DNA of 64,000 nucleotides, from assembly GCF_037811135.1 (NCBI RefSeq), contig NZ_CP149130.1:447001-511000 (forward strand), in the 5' to 3' direction. Source of the DNA: Aeromonas rivipollensis (GTDB taxonomy: Bacteria; Pseudomonadota; Gammaproteobacteria; Enterobacterales; Aeromonadaceae). A model generated the notes under the pieces. It made no database searches. It saw nothing but the letters and a program-made list of their open reading frames with translations, and was not told the DNA's origin. Positions 38,898-49,666 of this stretch are shown piece after piece; positions within the stretch are counted from its first letter, which is position 1, and each line of letters begins with the position of its first letter. Both the position numbers and the translations under genes were made by a program.

Positions 38898-39770
38898 CTA
38901 GAGAACGATGTTCAGATACCAGCGGGTGATGTTATCCCCCCACAGCAGCGCTATCCAGCCCGCGATGGCGAGATAGGGGCCAAAGGGGATGGGTTTGCCC
39001 TGATGATGGTTGCGCAGCAGTATGAACCCTATGCCGATGATGGCGCCGACCAGTGACGAGAGCAGCAGCACTATGGGCAGCGCCTGCCAGCCCAGCCAGG
39101 CACCGAGCGCCGCCAGCAGCTTGAAGTCGCCATAGCCCATCCCCTCCTTGCCGGTCAGCAGCTTGAAGGCCCAGTAGAGGCTCCACAGCACCAGATAGCC
39201 TGCCATGGCGCCGATCACCGCATCGGCCAGCGGCACAAAGCCCCCCGCCAGATTGAACAGCAGCCCGCCCCACAGCAGCGGCAGCGTGAGCTGGTCCGGC
39301 AGCAGCATCTTGTCCAGATCGATGAAGGTGAGTGCCACCAGTACCCAGGTCAGCAGGAGCGCAGCCAGGGTGCCCCATCCCGGAGTCAGGGTCGCTGCAA
39401 CGGCGACCGACAACAGGGCTGTCAGCAGCTCGACCAGGGGATAGCGAGCAGAGATAGGCGCCTGGCATTGCCGGCAGCGCCCCTTGAGCCAGAGCCAGCT
39501 CAGCAGGGGGATGTTTTCCAGCGCGCCTATGGGGTGATCGCAGTGCGGGCAGCGGGAGCGCGGCACCATCAGGTTGTAGGGCTCGGCGGGGGAGGTGGCC
39601 ACTTCGCTGCCGAAGTAGTCACTGTATTCGGCCAGCCACTCCCGCTCCAGCATGATGGGCAGGCGATGGATCACCACGTTGAGGAAGCTGCCAACCATCA
39701 GGGAGAAGAGAAAAACCAGGGAGAGATAGAGCCAGGGCAGGCCCTGGGCCAGTTCGATCAGAGGCACCAT
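38898..39770 (-). CDS. tapD: Prepilin peptidase / N-methyltransferase TapD (PilD)
   Basis: TapD cleaves type IV prepilins and type II secretion pseudopilins and methylates the new N-terminus; in Aeromonas it serves both systems. The 290 residues have about eight membrane helices, the cytoplasmic zinc motif (CPHC and CRQC, about residues 74-100), and the catalytic Asp motif GMGYGDFKLLAALG with a second Asp in TFIDLDKMLLPD. The gap to tapC is 80 bp. Confidence 0.97.
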   Translation of the reverse strand: MVPLIELAQGLPWLYLSLVFLFSLMVGSFLNVVIHRLPIMLEREWLAEYSDYFGSEVATSPAEPYNLMVPRSRCPHCDHPIGALENIPLLSWLWLKGRCRQCQAPISARYPLVELLTALLSVAVAATLTPGWGTLAALLLTWVLVALTFIDLDKMLLPDQLTLPLLWGGLLFNLAGGFVPLADAVIGAMAGYLVLWSLYWAFKLLTGKEGMGYGDFKLLAALGAWLGWQALPIVLLLSSLVGAIIGIGFILLRNHHQGKPIPFGPYLAIAGWIALLWGDNITRWYLNIVL

Positions 39771-39850
39771 AAATCAACCGCTTGCGTTGAGAATCAGGAT
39801 GGCAGAGGACCAGAACGAGCCATGCTCGCTGGTCACTCTGCCGAAGGGGC

Positions 39851-41092
39851 TCAGTGTATCACAGAGCCCAGCTTGAAGATGGGGAGGTACATGGCGACGA
39901 CCATGCCGCCGACCAGCACCCCCAGCACCACCATGATGATGGGCTCGAGCAGGCTGGTGAGACCATCGACCATGTCGTCCACCTCCTGCTCGAAGATGGC
40001 GGCGACCTTGGAGAGCATGTCGTCGATGGCGCCGGACTCTTCACCTATCATCACCATCTGGATCACCATGTCGGGGAAAAGATCCACGGTGCGCATGGCG
40101 ACGTTGATCTGCATGCCGGCCACCACTTCGTTGCGAATGGCCAGGGTAGCAGTGCGATAGACATAGTTGCCAGAGGCCCCGGCAGCAGAGACCAGGGCAT
40201 CCACCAGGGGGATACCGGCGGAGAAGGTGGTGGAGAGGGTGCGGGCGAAACGGGCCATGGCCGCCTTGTGCAGTATGTTGCCAACGACCGGAATGGAGAG
40301 GATGAACTTGTCGGTGTTGTCACGTACCTTCTGGGAGCTGCGCCAGGCGCGCACATAGAGGAATATTGTCAGAGCTATGCCGCCGAAGATGGCGTACCAC
40401 CAATCCTGCATGAAGCGGGAGATGGCAATGATGAATCGGGTGAAGGCGGGCAGCTCGGCCCCGAAGCTCTTGAAGATCTCTTCGAACTGGGGGATGACGA
40501 ACAGCAACAGTATGGAGGTCACTATGATGGCGACCAGGATGACCATGGCGGGATAGAACATGGCCTTCTTTATTTTGGATTTGAGCGCCTCGCTCTTCTC
40601 GCGATAGATGGCAATACGGTTGTAGATGGTTTCCAGCGCGCCTGACTGCTCCCCCGCCTCCACCAGATCACAGTAGAGGGCATCGAAGTGGCGGGGGTGG
40701 CGGCGCAGCGCATCCGACAGTGGGGTGCCTGTCTCCACATCGGCGGCGATCTGGCCGATGAGCTCGCGCACCGCCGCCTTCTCGTGGCCGCGGGCAATGA
40801 TCTGCAGGCTTTGCACCAGTGGCACACCGGCGGAGAGCATGGTGGTGATCTGGCGGGAGATGACGGCGATGTCCATCGGCTTGATCCTGGCGCCGCCCTT
40901 GGAAAACATCCCCTGGCCCTGCTTGCTGACCCTGGTGACATTGACGCCCTGCTTGCGCAGCTCCGCCTTGACGGTCGTGATGCTGTCGGCCTGCAACTCA
41001 CCGGAAACCTTTTGTCCCTTGCGATTGACACCATGCCAGCGGAAGGAGAAGACCTTTTTTGGTGCGTTTTGTTTTTGAGCTAATGTTGCCAT
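39851..41092 (-). CDS. tapC: Type IV pilus inner membrane platform protein TapC (PilC)
   Basis: TapC is the GspF-family membrane platform that connects the assembly ATPase to the growing pilus. I start at ATG 41092 (MATLAQKQNAPKKVFSFRWH) with AGGA upstream; the TTG at 41107 would add five residues. The 413 residues carry two T2SSF domains, with DIAVISRQITTMLSAGVPLV and MARFARTLSTTFSAGIPLVD as repeats, and three membrane helices. Confidence 0.97.
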   Translation of the reverse strand: MATLAQKQNAPKKVFSFRWHGVNRKGQKVSGELQADSITTVKAELRKQGVNVTRVSKQGQGMFSKGGARIKPMDIAVISRQITTMLSAGVPLVQSLQIIARGHEKAAVRELIGQIAADVETGTPLSDALRRHPRHFDALYCDLVEAGEQSGALETIYNRIAIYREKSEALKSKIKKAMFYPAMVILVAIIVTSILLLFVIPQFEEIFKSFGAELPAFTRFIIAISRFMQDWWYAIFGGIALTIFLYVRAWRSSQKVRDNTDKFILSIPVVGNILHKAAMARFARTLSTTFSAGIPLVDALVSAAGASGNYVYRTATLAIRNEVVAGMQINVAMRTVDLFPDMVIQMVMIGEESGAIDDMLSKVAAIFEQEVDDMVDGLTSLLEPIIMVVLGVLVGGMVVAMYLPIFKLGSVIH

Positions 41093-41222
41093 CACTGCAT
41101 CCTGCAATTGGGCGACGGTGGCCGGATGAGGGTGTTGCCTGCCCGGCTCATCTTGGCTTGAAGAACATCATCAGGGTGACTGCATGGGCCTCACCCGACT
41201 TGATGACTCGAACACTGCGTAT

Positions 41223-42929
41223 TCAGTTGGTCGTGATCCTGTTGATCTCGGCCAAGCTGGTGACTCCCAGGCGGGCCTTCTCCAGGCCGGAGGTGCGTAG
41301 CGTGCGCATGCCCTCCTTCTGGGCGATGGCCGCGATCTGCAGCGAGTTCGCTCCCTGCATGATCAGCTTGGCGATGTTGTCCGACATCAGCATGACTTCA
41401 TAGATGCCGACCCGCCCTCTGTATCCTCCCGAACACTCTTTGCAGCCGACCGGCTTGAACAGCCGCAGTCCGGCGGCCAGCTGCTGCTGGGTAAAGCCAA
41501 TCTCCAGCAACTCGGCTTCAGGCACCTCCTCGGGCGCCTTGCAGTGATCGCACAGTTTGCGGGCTAGGCGCTGGGCCATGATCAGGGTCACCGAGGAGGC
41601 GATGTTGAAGGCGGGCACCCCCATGTTCATCATCCGGGTCAGGGTCTCGGCCGCCGAGTTGGTATGCAGGGTCGACAGCACCAGGTGACCGGTCTGGGCG
41701 GCCTTGATGGCAATCTCGGCGGTTTCCAGATCCCGGATCTCGCCCACCATGACGATGTCGGGATCCTGGCGCAGGAAGGAACGCAGGGCGCTGGCGAAGG
41801 TGAGCCCCGCCTTGGGATTGATCTGCACCTGATTGACGCCGGGCAAGTTGATCTCCACCGGGTCCTCGGCGGTGGAGATGTTGACCTCGCTGGTATTGAG
41901 GATGTTAAGACCTGTATAGAGCGACACCGTCTTGCCCGACCCCGTGGGGCCCGTGACCAGTATCATGCCCTGTGGCTTGGAGAGCGCATGCAGGTATTGC
42001 GCCTTCTGGCGATCGTCGAAGCCGAGCTGATCGAGGTTGAGGCGGGCGGCTGACGAGTCCAGCAAGCGGATGACGATCTTCTCTCCCCACATGGTGGGCA
42101 GGGTGTTGACCCGCATGTCCATGGATCTGCTGCGGGAGATCTTCAGCTTGATCCGTCCATCCTGGGGCAGGCGTCGCTCGGCGATATCGAGCCTCGCCAT
42201 CACCTTGAGACGGGCCGCGAAACGGTTCGCCAGATTGACTGGCGGAGTGGCGATTTCGTGCAGAATGCCGTCGATCCGGAAGCGGATCCTGTACTTGGTC
42301 TCATACGGCTCGAAATGCAGGTCGGATGCGCCACGCTTGATGGCATCCATCATGATTTTATGGATGTATTTGACTATGGGGGCATCGTCGTCGGCGGTGT
42401 TGACGCTCTCGTCGAGGCGTGAACCTTCATCGGACACCTCGAGCTCCGATATCTCGGCCTCGTCGATGTGATCCATGCCCAGGGTGTCCTGCTCGGTGTC
42501 CATCAGCTTGCCGAGGGCGGCGGTGAGCTTGCTCTCCTCGACCAGCAAGGCTTCCGTGTGCAGGCCGAAGCTGAAGCCGAAATCCTCCAGGGCCGACACA
42601 TTGGTCGGGTCCGACATGGCAATATAGAGGGTGTGGCCCTGGGTGTAGATGGGCAGGACGTGGTGCTTCTCAATCAATTTCTGATTGAGGTACTTCTGCG
42701 GGATCTCGGCCAGGTCGAAGGCGGCAAGATCCAGCAGAGGTACCCCATACTCCAGCTCGCAGAAATCCGCCAGCGCCTTGCTGTCGAGTATGTCGTTCTC
42801 GATGAGGAAGGTGACAAAGGGTTTGCGCTGCGCCCTTGCCTGGCTCAGATAGCGCTGTGAGTCAGGCTCACTGAGGAGGGAAGAGGCGGCCAGGCTGGTT
42901 GCCAGGCCGCTATTGAGGCTAGAGGTCAT
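41223..42929 (-). CDS. tapB: Type IV pilus assembly ATPase TapB (PilB)
   Basis: TapB powers pilus extension. The 568 residues have an N-terminal GspE/MshE-type domain, Walker A at [17 protein letters not shown], the Asp box [17 protein letters not shown], Walker [21 protein letters not shown] and the tetracysteine zinc site (CDHC and CKEC). It begins 3 bp after tapA. A 130-bp gap separates it from tapC. Confidence 0.97.
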   Translation of the reverse strand: MTSSLNSGLATSLAASSLLSEPDSQRYLSQARAQRKPFVTFLIENDILDSKALADFCELEYGVPLLDLAAFDLAEIPQKYLNQKLIEKHHVLPIYTQGHTLYIAMSDPTNVSALEDFGFSFGLHTEALLVEESKLTAALGKLMDTEQDTLGMDHIDEAEISELEVSDEGSRLDESVNTADDDAPIVKYIHKIMMDAIKRGASDLHFEPYETKYRIRFRIDGILHEIATPPVNLANRFAARLKVMARLDIAERRLPQDGRIKLKISRSRSMDMRVNTLPTMWGEKIVIRLLDSSAARLNLDQLGFDDRQKAQYLHALSKPQGMILVTGPTGSGKTVSLYTGLNILNTSEVNISTAEDPVEINLPGVNQVQINPKAGLTFASALRSFLRQDPDIVMVGEIRDLETAEIAIKAAQTGHLVLSTLHTNSAAETLTRMMNMGVPAFNIASSVTLIMAQRLARKLCDHCKAPEEVPEAELLEIGFTQQQLAAGLRLFKPVGCKECSGGYRGRVGIYEVMLMSDNIAKLIMQGANSLQIAAIAQKEGMRTLRTSGLEKARLGVTSLAEINRITTN

Positions 42930-42932
42930 GCG

Positions 42933-43367
42933 TTAGCATTTGCCGTCAGTGACGCAAGAGCCAGAAATTGTCCACAAAACTTGCCGCCCGGCTTGGACCG
43001 CTCCAGAAGTGACAAGTTGATAGGTTGAACTATCCAAGGCTGTGGTTGCTGTGCCTGTGATGGTGATGACACCGGCAGCATTAGCAACAGCTGCACTGGC
43101 AAAACTCTCTGTTACTGCACTGGCGCCTGAAATAGCATTCTGGCCAGCGGTTGCACAGTTGCTACCAACTGCGGTAGAGACACCAGCCCATCCTTGCACA
43201 CAAACCTCGACGGCTGTCTTGGCCGGCCCTACGGCGGCAATCACCTCAGAGAATTTGGCGCGCTTGGTATAGCTCTGATACGCCGGCAAAGCGATAGCGG
43301 CCAGAATGGCAACGATCGCAACGACTATCATCAATTCGATTAGCGTAAACCCTGACTGTCTTTTCAT
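42933..43367 (-). CDS. tapA: Type IV pilin TapA
   Basis: TapA is the major subunit of the Tap pilus. I start at ATG 43367, giving a short leader MKRQSG before the cleavage site and the N-methylated helix [20 protein letters not shown], with Glu5 present. The mature pilin is about 138 residues with a variable C-terminal region and four cysteines (two near residues 68-81, two at the end: CVTDGKC). The longer upstream reading frame lacks a leader and is rejected. Aeromonas tapA varies strongly between strains, so the surface part may be strain-specific. Confidence 0.95.
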   Translation of the reverse strand: MKRQSGFTLIELMIVVAIVAILAAIALPAYQSYTKRAKFSEVIAAVGPAKTAVEVCVQGWAGVSTAVGSNCATAGQNAISGASAVTESFASAAVANAAGVITITGTATTALDSSTYQLVTSGAVQAGRQVLWTISGSCVTDGKC

Positions 43368-43428
43368 GTCAAATATCCTTTTGTCCATGTTTCCTGATAA
43401 GCACCGGTGGAATTCTATCCACGTTGGT

Positions 43429-43456
43429 ATCTTATCCGAGCGCTTCGGGTTGGCAA
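43429..43456 (-). promoter_or_regulatory. Probable sigma-70 promoter of tapA
   Basis: Read on the minus strand, TTGCCA (43456-43451), a 16-bp spacer and TAAGAT (43434-43429) face tapA. The 310-bp gap 43368-43677 otherwise holds the nadC terminator and no gene that I can support. No sigma-54 site of the Pseudomonas pilA type was found. Confidence 0.55.
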
Positions 43457-43601
43457 CAGAGGTGGGGACCTTGTTAGCCACTTTTATGTCATTTAGTGAA
43501 ATGTGTAGAAAAATCAAAGATTAAATGGCTTCCATTGGCACTTGTCATGAGGCGGGAGGGCCCATCTTCACACTCCTTATGTCGTGGGATCCTGCATAAA
43601 G

Positions 43602-43624
43602 AAAAGGCGCCGATGGCGCCTTTT
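43602..43624 (-). terminator. Terminator after nadC
   Basis: AAAAGGCGCC and GGCGCCTTTT form a 10-bp stem with a 3-base loop. On the minus strand it lies about 55 bp after the nadC stop and is followed by a short T-rich run. Confidence 0.8.
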
Positions 43625-43677
43625 GCAAGTTTCGAGCCCTGTAATATTTTTGGGCCAGGTGGACTCGTTCTGCTCGC

Positions 43678-44544
<867 letters not shown>

Positions 44545-45015
44545 TTATTCCTGCAAGGGTCTGAGAAGCAACTGCCTGTCTTTCTGACGTAATTCCAGCC
44601 GGCCCAGGGCATTCATGCCCACCAGGATCTCCTCCCCGTCGGCAGCCGGATTGATAAAGACGGACAAATCGTACAGGGTCAGTGGGCCCATCGCCAGGCT
44701 TTCGATCCGGCCGGTCTCGACCTGGATCTGGCCCGCCGCCGTATTGACCAGGCTGCGACCGGTGGCGACGAGGCCGAGGCGGGCTGCCACCTGGCTCGGT
44801 ATGGTCACCCGGGTGGCCCCCGTGTCCAGCAGCAGTTGCACCGGCTGGTCGTTGATGGCACCCTCCAGACGATAGTGACCACTGGTATCGGCCTTGAGCA
44901 GCAGCTCGCCGTTGGCGGTCACGCTAGGTTTGGCGCTGGAGTAGAAGTAAAGGGTGAGCAGACCCAGCAGTGAGAGCCAGGCCAGCAGCCAGAGACGGCG
45001 TGCCATCGGGTGCAT
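44545..45015 (-). CDS. Membrane-anchored retropepsin-like aspartic protease
   Basis: This protein of about 157 residues has an N-terminal membrane anchor (LWLLAWLSLLGLLTLYFYSS) and a single retropepsin-like domain with the active-site motif QLLLDTGATRVTIPSQVAAR near residues 60-80 and a family GMNALGRLELRQKDRQLLLR end. Only one Asp motif is present, so it should work as a homodimer. The start at 45015 is a choice among close ATGs (45015, 45006). It is coupled to nadC and divergent from ampD. Its physiological substrate is unknown to me. Confidence 0.85.
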   Translation of the reverse strand: MHPMARRLWLLAWLSLLGLLTLYFYSSAKPSVTANGELLLKADTSGHYRLEGAINDQPVQLLLDTGATRVTIPSQVAARLGLVATGRSLVNTAAGQIQVETGRIESLAMGPLTLYDLSVFINPAADGEEILVGMNALGRLELRQKDRQLLLRPLQE

Positions 45016-45150
45016 ATGGGGTCCGGTGCCTTGCAAGTGATGGCTCAGCCTAACACAGCTTTACCCATGGATTCAGAGGCTTGTTTCCGGTTTCTTGCGG
45101 CGACGGGCACAGTCCATGGCGTCCCCTCCCCATTGTGAGTCGATTAGACG

Positions 45151-45723
45151 ATGACTGAACCCACAACCATTTTTTCCATCGATCCAGCTGGGTGGTGTGA
45201 ACAGGCCCGCAGGGTACCTTCGCCCCATCACAATGAACGGATCGGTCCGCACGACATCTCCCTGCTGGTGATACACGGCATCAGCCTGCCACCGGGAGAA
45301 TTTGGGGGCCCCTGGATAGACGATCTGTTTCTCGGTCGCCTCGATCCCGACGCTCACCCTTACTTTGCCGGCATTCATCAGCTGAGGGTCTCGGCCCACT
45401 GCCTGATCCGCCGCGATGGCGAACTGGTGCAGTATGTGCCGTTCACTGCGCGAGCCTGGCATGCGGGAGTATCGAGCTGGGAGGGGCGGGAGGCGTGCAA
45501 CGACTTCTCCATCGGCATCGAACTGGAAGGCACCGACGAGCTGCCGTACAGCGATGCACAGTACGAGGTGCTGGCAAGTCTCAGTCGGGCCATTTCTGGT
45601 CAGTATCCCGAGGTGACGGCATCACGCATCGTCGGCCATTGCGACATTGCGCCGGGCCGCAAGACGGATCCTGGAACCAGTTTCGAATGGCAGCGATATC
45701 GCGGAATGCTCAACTTTGAGTAA
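45151..45723 (+). CDS. ampD: 1,6-anhydro-MurNAc-L-alanine amidase AmpD
   Basis: AmpD is the cytoplasmic zinc amidase that recycles anhydro-muropeptides. Its loss derepresses AmpC beta-lactamase, an important resistance route in Aeromonas. The 190 residues contain the zinc ligands in LLVIHGISLPPGEFG, the ARAWHAGVSSWEGREACNDF segment, and GHCDIAPGRKTDPG at the end. The frame is intact. It is divergent from the aspartic protease gene. Confidence 0.96.
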   Translation: MTEPTTIFSIDPAGWCEQARRVPSPHHNERIGPHDISLLVIHGISLPPGEFGGPWIDDLFLGRLDPDAHPYFAGIHQLRVSAHCLIRRDGELVQYVPFTARAWHAGVSSWEGREACNDFSIGIELEGTDELPYSDAQYEVLASLSRAISGQYPEVTASRIVGHCDIAPGRKTDPGTSFEWQRYRGMLNFE

Positions 45724-45756
45724 AAAATCCAAACATTAGTTTGTGTTTTTAAAATC

Positions 45757-45787
45757 AATGGCTTGCCTTTTGGGTGAGCCATTTTTC
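45757..45787 (+). terminator. Terminator after ampD
   Basis: AATGGCTTGCC (45757-45767) pairs with GGTGAGCCATT (45773-45783), with two G-T pairs and a 5-base loop. A T-run overlaps the end of the stem. It lies 34 bp after the ampD stop. Confidence 0.8.
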
Positions 45788-45922
45788 ATGCTGTTGGCCA
45801 AATGTTATCTGTGAGCAAGCTCGTAAATATTGGTCAGACCATTTTCTATGAGCCATATCATGATTTCGCTTTTTTACCCCTAAAGTGGCAAGCTTGGTTC
45901 TTGATGCAGATCATATTTTGGG

Positions 45923-45951
45923 TGGACTTTTTCCAAGCCCTCTGCTAATTT
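45923..45951 (+). promoter_or_regulatory. Probable sigma-70 promoter of pdhR-aceEF
   Basis: TGGACT (45923-45928), a 17-bp spacer and TAATTT (45946-45951) form a modest promoter. The predicted start near 45958 places the PdhR operator immediately downstream, as in E. coli. Confidence 0.5.
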
Positions 45952-45966
45952 TCGCCCCAATCATAG

Positions 45967-45983
45967 AATTGGTAATACCAATT
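45967..45983 (+). promoter_or_regulatory. PdhR operator (perfect palindrome)
   Basis: AATTGGTAATACCAATT is a perfect 7-3-7 palindrome that matches the PdhR consensus ATTGGTNNNACCAAT. It lies 16 bp before pdhR and about 10 bp after the predicted transcription start, so PdhR should repress its own operon until pyruvate is abundant. Confidence 0.95.
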
Positions 45984-45998
45984 TAACAAAGTAGCCTC

Positions 45999-46763
45999 AT
46001 GCCCTATATCAAGATAACTCAGCCCAAGCTGGCCGACGCCATCGTCGCCGAGCTGGAAAGCATGATTCTGGAAGGCAGCTTGCAGCCGGGGCAGAAGCTG
46101 CCCCCCGAGCGGGAACTTGCCATCCAGTTTCAGGTGTCGCGGCCTTCCCTGCGCGAAGCCATCCAGCGCCTGGAAGCGAGGGGACTCTTGTATCGCCGTC
46201 AGGGCGGCGGCACCTATGTGCAGAATGCCTTGAGCAAGGGGATCGCCGATCCCCTGTTCGAACTGCTCAGTACCCACCCGGAAGCCCAGTATGACCTGCT
46301 GGAGTTTCGTCACGCGCTGGAAGGCATCTGTGCCTACTATGCCGCGCTGCGGGGGACTGAGGCCGACTTCGAGCGGATCCGCCTGGCGCAGTCCGCCATC
46401 GAAGAGGCGGGTCAGCAGGGGTCGCTGGTGGTCGAGTCGACCGCCGTCACCCAGTTCTATCTGGCGGTGGCGGAGGCGTCCCACAACGTGGTGCTGCTGC
46501 ACCTGCTGCGGGCCATGGGCCCCATGCTCGAACAGAACATTTTACGAAATAACGAGATTTTGAATCGCCGTCCGGGAGTGGTAGCCAAGATCCGTCGCCA
46601 TCGTGCGAGCCTGATCGAGGCTATCCTGTCGGGGGCTCCGGAGCGGGCCAGGGCTGCTTGTCATGAGCACCTGGCCTTTATCGAGGACACCTTGTTGGAT
46701 ATGCAGAGGGAAGACAGCCGGATCCAGCGATCCATGCGTCGGATCCGTCAGCAGGAAAACTAA
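45999..46763 (+). CDS. pdhR: Pyruvate dehydrogenase complex repressor PdhR
   Basis: PdhR is a GntR-family (FadR/FCD subgroup) repressor released by pyruvate. The 254 residues have a winged helix at about 10-75 ([40 protein letters not shown]) and a C-terminal all-helical FCD domain. It is followed by aceE after 79 bp in the same direction, and the operator stands immediately upstream. Confidence 0.96.
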   Translation: MPYIKITQPKLADAIVAELESMILEGSLQPGQKLPPERELAIQFQVSRPSLREAIQRLEARGLLYRRQGGGTYVQNALSKGIADPLFELLSTHPEAQYDLLEFRHALEGICAYYAALRGTEADFERIRLAQSAIEEAGQQGSLVVESTAVTQFYLAVAEASHNVVLLHLLRAMGPMLEQNILRNNEILNRRPGVVAKIRRHRASLIEAILSGAPERARAACHEHLAFIEDTLLDMQREDSRIQRSMRRIRQQEN

Positions 46764-46842
46764 TCCCACAAGGCTTTATTGTCGAATGCTTGCGCCCTTC
46801 GCCGTGCAATGCCGTGCAATCACAACAAAATAGGAACCAGCC

Positions 46843-49503
46843 ATGTCTGATATCCTGAAGAACGATGTGGACCCGATAGAAACGCTGGAGTGGCTTGCCT
46901 CTCTGGAATCCCTGCTGCGTGAAGAGGGTCCGCAACGCGCTCAGTTCATCCTTGAACAACTGGCCGAGAAAGCCCGCATCAGCGGTGTTGACGTGGCTGA
47001 GAAGGCGAATCGCGACTACATCAACACCATTCCTGCCAGCGACGAACCGGCTTACCCGGGCGACCTGGAGATGGAACGTCGCATCCGCGCCATCATCCGC
47101 TGGAATGCCATGATGATAGTGCTGCGCGCCTCCAAGAAAGACCTGGACCTCGGTGGTCACATGTCTTCCTTCGCCTCTTCCGCGACCATCTATGAAGTCT
47201 GCTACAACCACTTCTTCCGCGCTCGCAGCGAGAAGGACGGTGGCGATCTGGTCTACTTCCAGGGTCACATCTCCCCGGGCATCTACGCCCGTGCATTCGC
47301 CGAAGGTCGTCTGACCGAAGAGCAGCTGGACAACTTCCGTCAGGAAGTGGACGGTAAGGGCATTCCTTCCTACCCGCACCCGAAACTGATGCCGGACTTC
47401 TGGCAGTTCCCGACCGTTTCCATGGGTCTGGGCCCCATCGCCGCCATCTATCAGGCTCGCTTCCTGAAGTACCTGACCGACCGTGGTATCAAGGATTGCT
47501 CCGAGCAGACCGTTTACGCCTTCCTGGGTGACGGCGAGATGGACGAGCCGGAAGCCAAGGGTGCCCTGACCGTTGCCGTGCGTGAAAAGCTCGACAACCT
47601 GGTGTTCGTGGTCAACTGCAACCTGCAGCGTCTGGACGGTCCTGTTGTCGGCAACGGCAAGGTCATCAACGAGCTGGAAGGTCTCTTCGCTGGCGCCGGC
47701 TGGGATGTCACCAAGGTTATCTGGGGTCGCAAGTGGGATGAGCTGCTGAAGAAAGACACCTCTGGCAAGCTGATCCAGCTGATGAACGAGACCGTGGATG
47801 GCGACTATCAGACCATGAAGTCCCGTGACGGCGCTTACGTCCGTGAGCACTTCTTCAACCGTTACCCGGAAACCGCCGCGCTGGTCAAAGATATGACCGA
47901 CGAGGAGATCTTCGCCCTGAACCGCGGTGGTCACGACCCCCGTAAACTGTTCGCCGCCTTCTCCAAGGCTGCAGCGACCAAGGGCAAGCCGACCGTCATC
48001 CTGGCCAAGACCATCAAGGGTTATGGCATGGGCGAAGCGGCCGAAGGCAAGAACATCGCTCACCAGGTCAAGAAGATGGATCTGGGCTCTGTGCGTCACC
48101 TGCGCGATCGTTTCAGCCTGCCGGTCACCGACGAGCAGCTGGAAAACCTGCCGTACCTGAAGATCGAAGAGGGTACCGAAGAGCACAAATACCTGCACGC
48201 CCGCCGTGCCGCGCTGAAGGGCTATGTACCGACCCGTCTGCGCGAGAGCACCACCAAGCTGGACATCCCGGCGCTGGATGCCTTCGGCCCGCTGCTGGGT
48301 GAGCAGGCACGCGAGATCTCCACCACAATGGCGTTCGTGCGTTCCCTGAACGTGCTGCTGAAAGACAAGTCCATCGGCAAGCGCATCGTTCCGATCCTGG
48401 CCGACGAAGCCCGTACCTTCGGTATGGAAGGTCTGTTCCGTCAGATCGGCATCTACAGCCCGCACGGTCAGCAATACACCCCGCAAGACCGTGACATCGT
48501 CTCCTACTACAAGGAAGACAAGCAGGGTCAGGTTCTGCAAGACGGTATCAACGAGCTGGGCGCCATGTCCTCCTGGCTGGCTGCTGCGACCTCTTACAGC
48601 ACCAACGACTGCCCGATGATTCCGTTCTACATCTACTACTCCATGTTCGGCTTCCAGCGGATCGGCGACATGGCGTGGGCAGCCGGTGACCAGCAAGCCC
48701 GTGGCTTCCTGCTGGGCGCGACCTCCGGTCGTACCACTCTGAACGGTGAAGGTCTGCAGCACGAAGATGGTCACAGCCACATCCTGGCCGGCACCATCCC
48801 GAACTGCATCTCCTACGATCCGTCCTACGCCTATGAAGTAGCGGTGATCGTGCAGGACGGTCTGCGTCGCATGTACGGTGAGAAGCCGGAGAACGTCTTC
48901 TACTACATCACCACCCTGAACGAGAACTATGCCATGCCGGCCATGCCGGAAGGCGCCGAGGAAGGCATCCGCAAGGGTATCTACAAGCTGGAATCCGTGG
49001 CCGGTAACAAGGCCAAGGTACAGCTGCTGGGTTGTGGCTCCATCCTGGGCCACGTGCGTACCGCCGCCCAGATCCTGGCAAACGAGTACGGCGTCGGTTC
49101 CGACGTGTTCAGCGTGACCTCCTTCAACGAGCTGGCTCGTGATGGTCAGGACGCCGATCGCTGGAACATGCTGCACCCGACCGCTGCCGCCCGCGTACCC
49201 TACATCACCTCGGTGCTGGGTTCCGAAGCCACCATCGCCGCGACCGACTACATGAAGTCCTTCGCCGAGCAGGTGCGTGCCTTCGTGCCGACCGAGAACT
49301 ACCGTGTACTGGGTACCGACGGTTACGGCCGTTCAGACAGCCGTGCCAACCTGCGTCGTCACTTCGAAGTGAACGAGTTCTATGTCGTTGTTGCTGCCCT
49401 GACCGAACTGGCCAAGCGCGGCGAGATCGACAAGCAGGTTGTGGCCGACGCCATCGCCAAATACGGCATCGATGCCGACAAGGTTAACCCGCTGTACGCG
49501 TAA
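46843..49503 (+). CDS. aceE: Pyruvate dehydrogenase E1 component AceE
   Basis: AceE is the homodimeric thiamine diphosphate-dependent E1 that decarboxylates pyruvate and acetylates the lipoyl arm of AceF. The 886 residues start MSDILKNDVDPIETLEWLAS and contain the ThDP motif FLGDGEMDEPEAKGALTVAV, the segment RDGAYVREHFFNRYPETAAL and the GLQHEDGHSHILAGTIPNCI loop. Its last codons and stop region are repeated in degenerate form twice in the following gap. Confidence 0.98.
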   Translation: MSDILKNDVDPIETLEWLASLESLLREEGPQRAQFILEQLAEKARISGVDVAEKANRDYINTIPASDEPAYPGDLEMERRIRAIIRWNAMMIVLRASKKDLDLGGHMSSFASSATIYEVCYNHFFRARSEKDGGDLVYFQGHISPGIYARAFAEGRLTEEQLDNFRQEVDGKGIPSYPHPKLMPDFWQFPTVSMGLGPIAAIYQARFLKYLTDRGIKDCSEQTVYAFLGDGEMDEPEAKGALTVAVREKLDNLVFVVNCNLQRLDGPVVGNGKVINELEGLFAGAGWDVTKVIWGRKWDELLKKDTSGKLIQLMNETVDGDYQTMKSRDGAYVREHFFNRYPETAALVKDMTDEEIFALNRGGHDPRKLFAAFSKAAATKGKPTVILAKTIKGYGMGEAAEGKNIAHQVKKMDLGSVRHLRDRFSLPVTDEQLENLPYLKIEEGTEEHKYLHARRAALKGYVPTRLRESTTKLDIPALDAFGPLLGEQAREISTTMAFVRSLNVLLKDKSIGKRIVPILADEARTFGMEGLFRQIGIYSPHGQQYTPQDRDIVSYYKEDKQGQVLQDGINELGAMSSWLAAATSYSTNDCPMIPFYIYYSMFGFQRIGDMAWAAGDQQARGFLLGATSGRTTLNGEGLQHEDGHSHILAGTIPNCISYDPSYAYEVAVIVQDGLRRMYGEKPENVFYYITTLNENYAMPAMPEGAEEGIRKGIYKLESVAGNKAKVQLLGCGSILGHVRTAAQILANEYGVGSDVFSVTSFNELARDGQDADRWNMLHPTAAARVPYITSVLGSEATIAATDYMKSFAEQVRAFVPTENYRVLGTDGYGRSDSRANLRRHFEVNEFYVVVAALTELAKRGEIDKQVVADAIAKYGIDADKVNPLYA

Positions 49504-49666
49504 GAGGATTGAGCGCCCTGTCCGGACTTGCGTGACAGGGCCTTGCCCAGGTTAATGCGACATAAGGGTAAGAGGAGATACACAGGGTCCGGACGGCAAC
49601 AACGAGCCGGAACCTGCTCTTGCCAAGGTTAACGCGATAAACGTACGCGTAAGAGGATAAAGCACA
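49479..49666 (+). repeat. Three degenerate units of the aceE tail filling the aceE-aceF gap
   Basis: Unit 1 (49479-49546) is the real aceE end, unit 2 is 49547-49623 and unit 3 is 49624-49666. Each begins C(A/C)AGGTTAA and carries GTAAGAGGA about 20-30 bases later. Units 1 and 2 also share GTCCGGAC and a closing CTTGC. Unit 3 supplies the TAAGAGGAT that serves as the aceF ribosome site. Unit 1 contains a hairpin, GCCCTGTC (49515-49522) with GACAGGGC (49534-49541), without a T-run. Confidence 0.8.

Noticed and set aside
42933..43517. A longer tapA with a 50-residue N-terminal extension
   Set aside because: Type IV prepilins have short basic leaders; MKRQSG before FTLIE at 43367 is a perfect fit, and the extension overlaps the promoter.
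46678..49176. An 832-codon minus-strand frame across aceE, and similar long frames opposite lfgK, ftsI and acnB
   Set aside because: All mirror strongly conserved plus-strand genes with typical GC-rich antisense composition, without ribosome sites or motifs.
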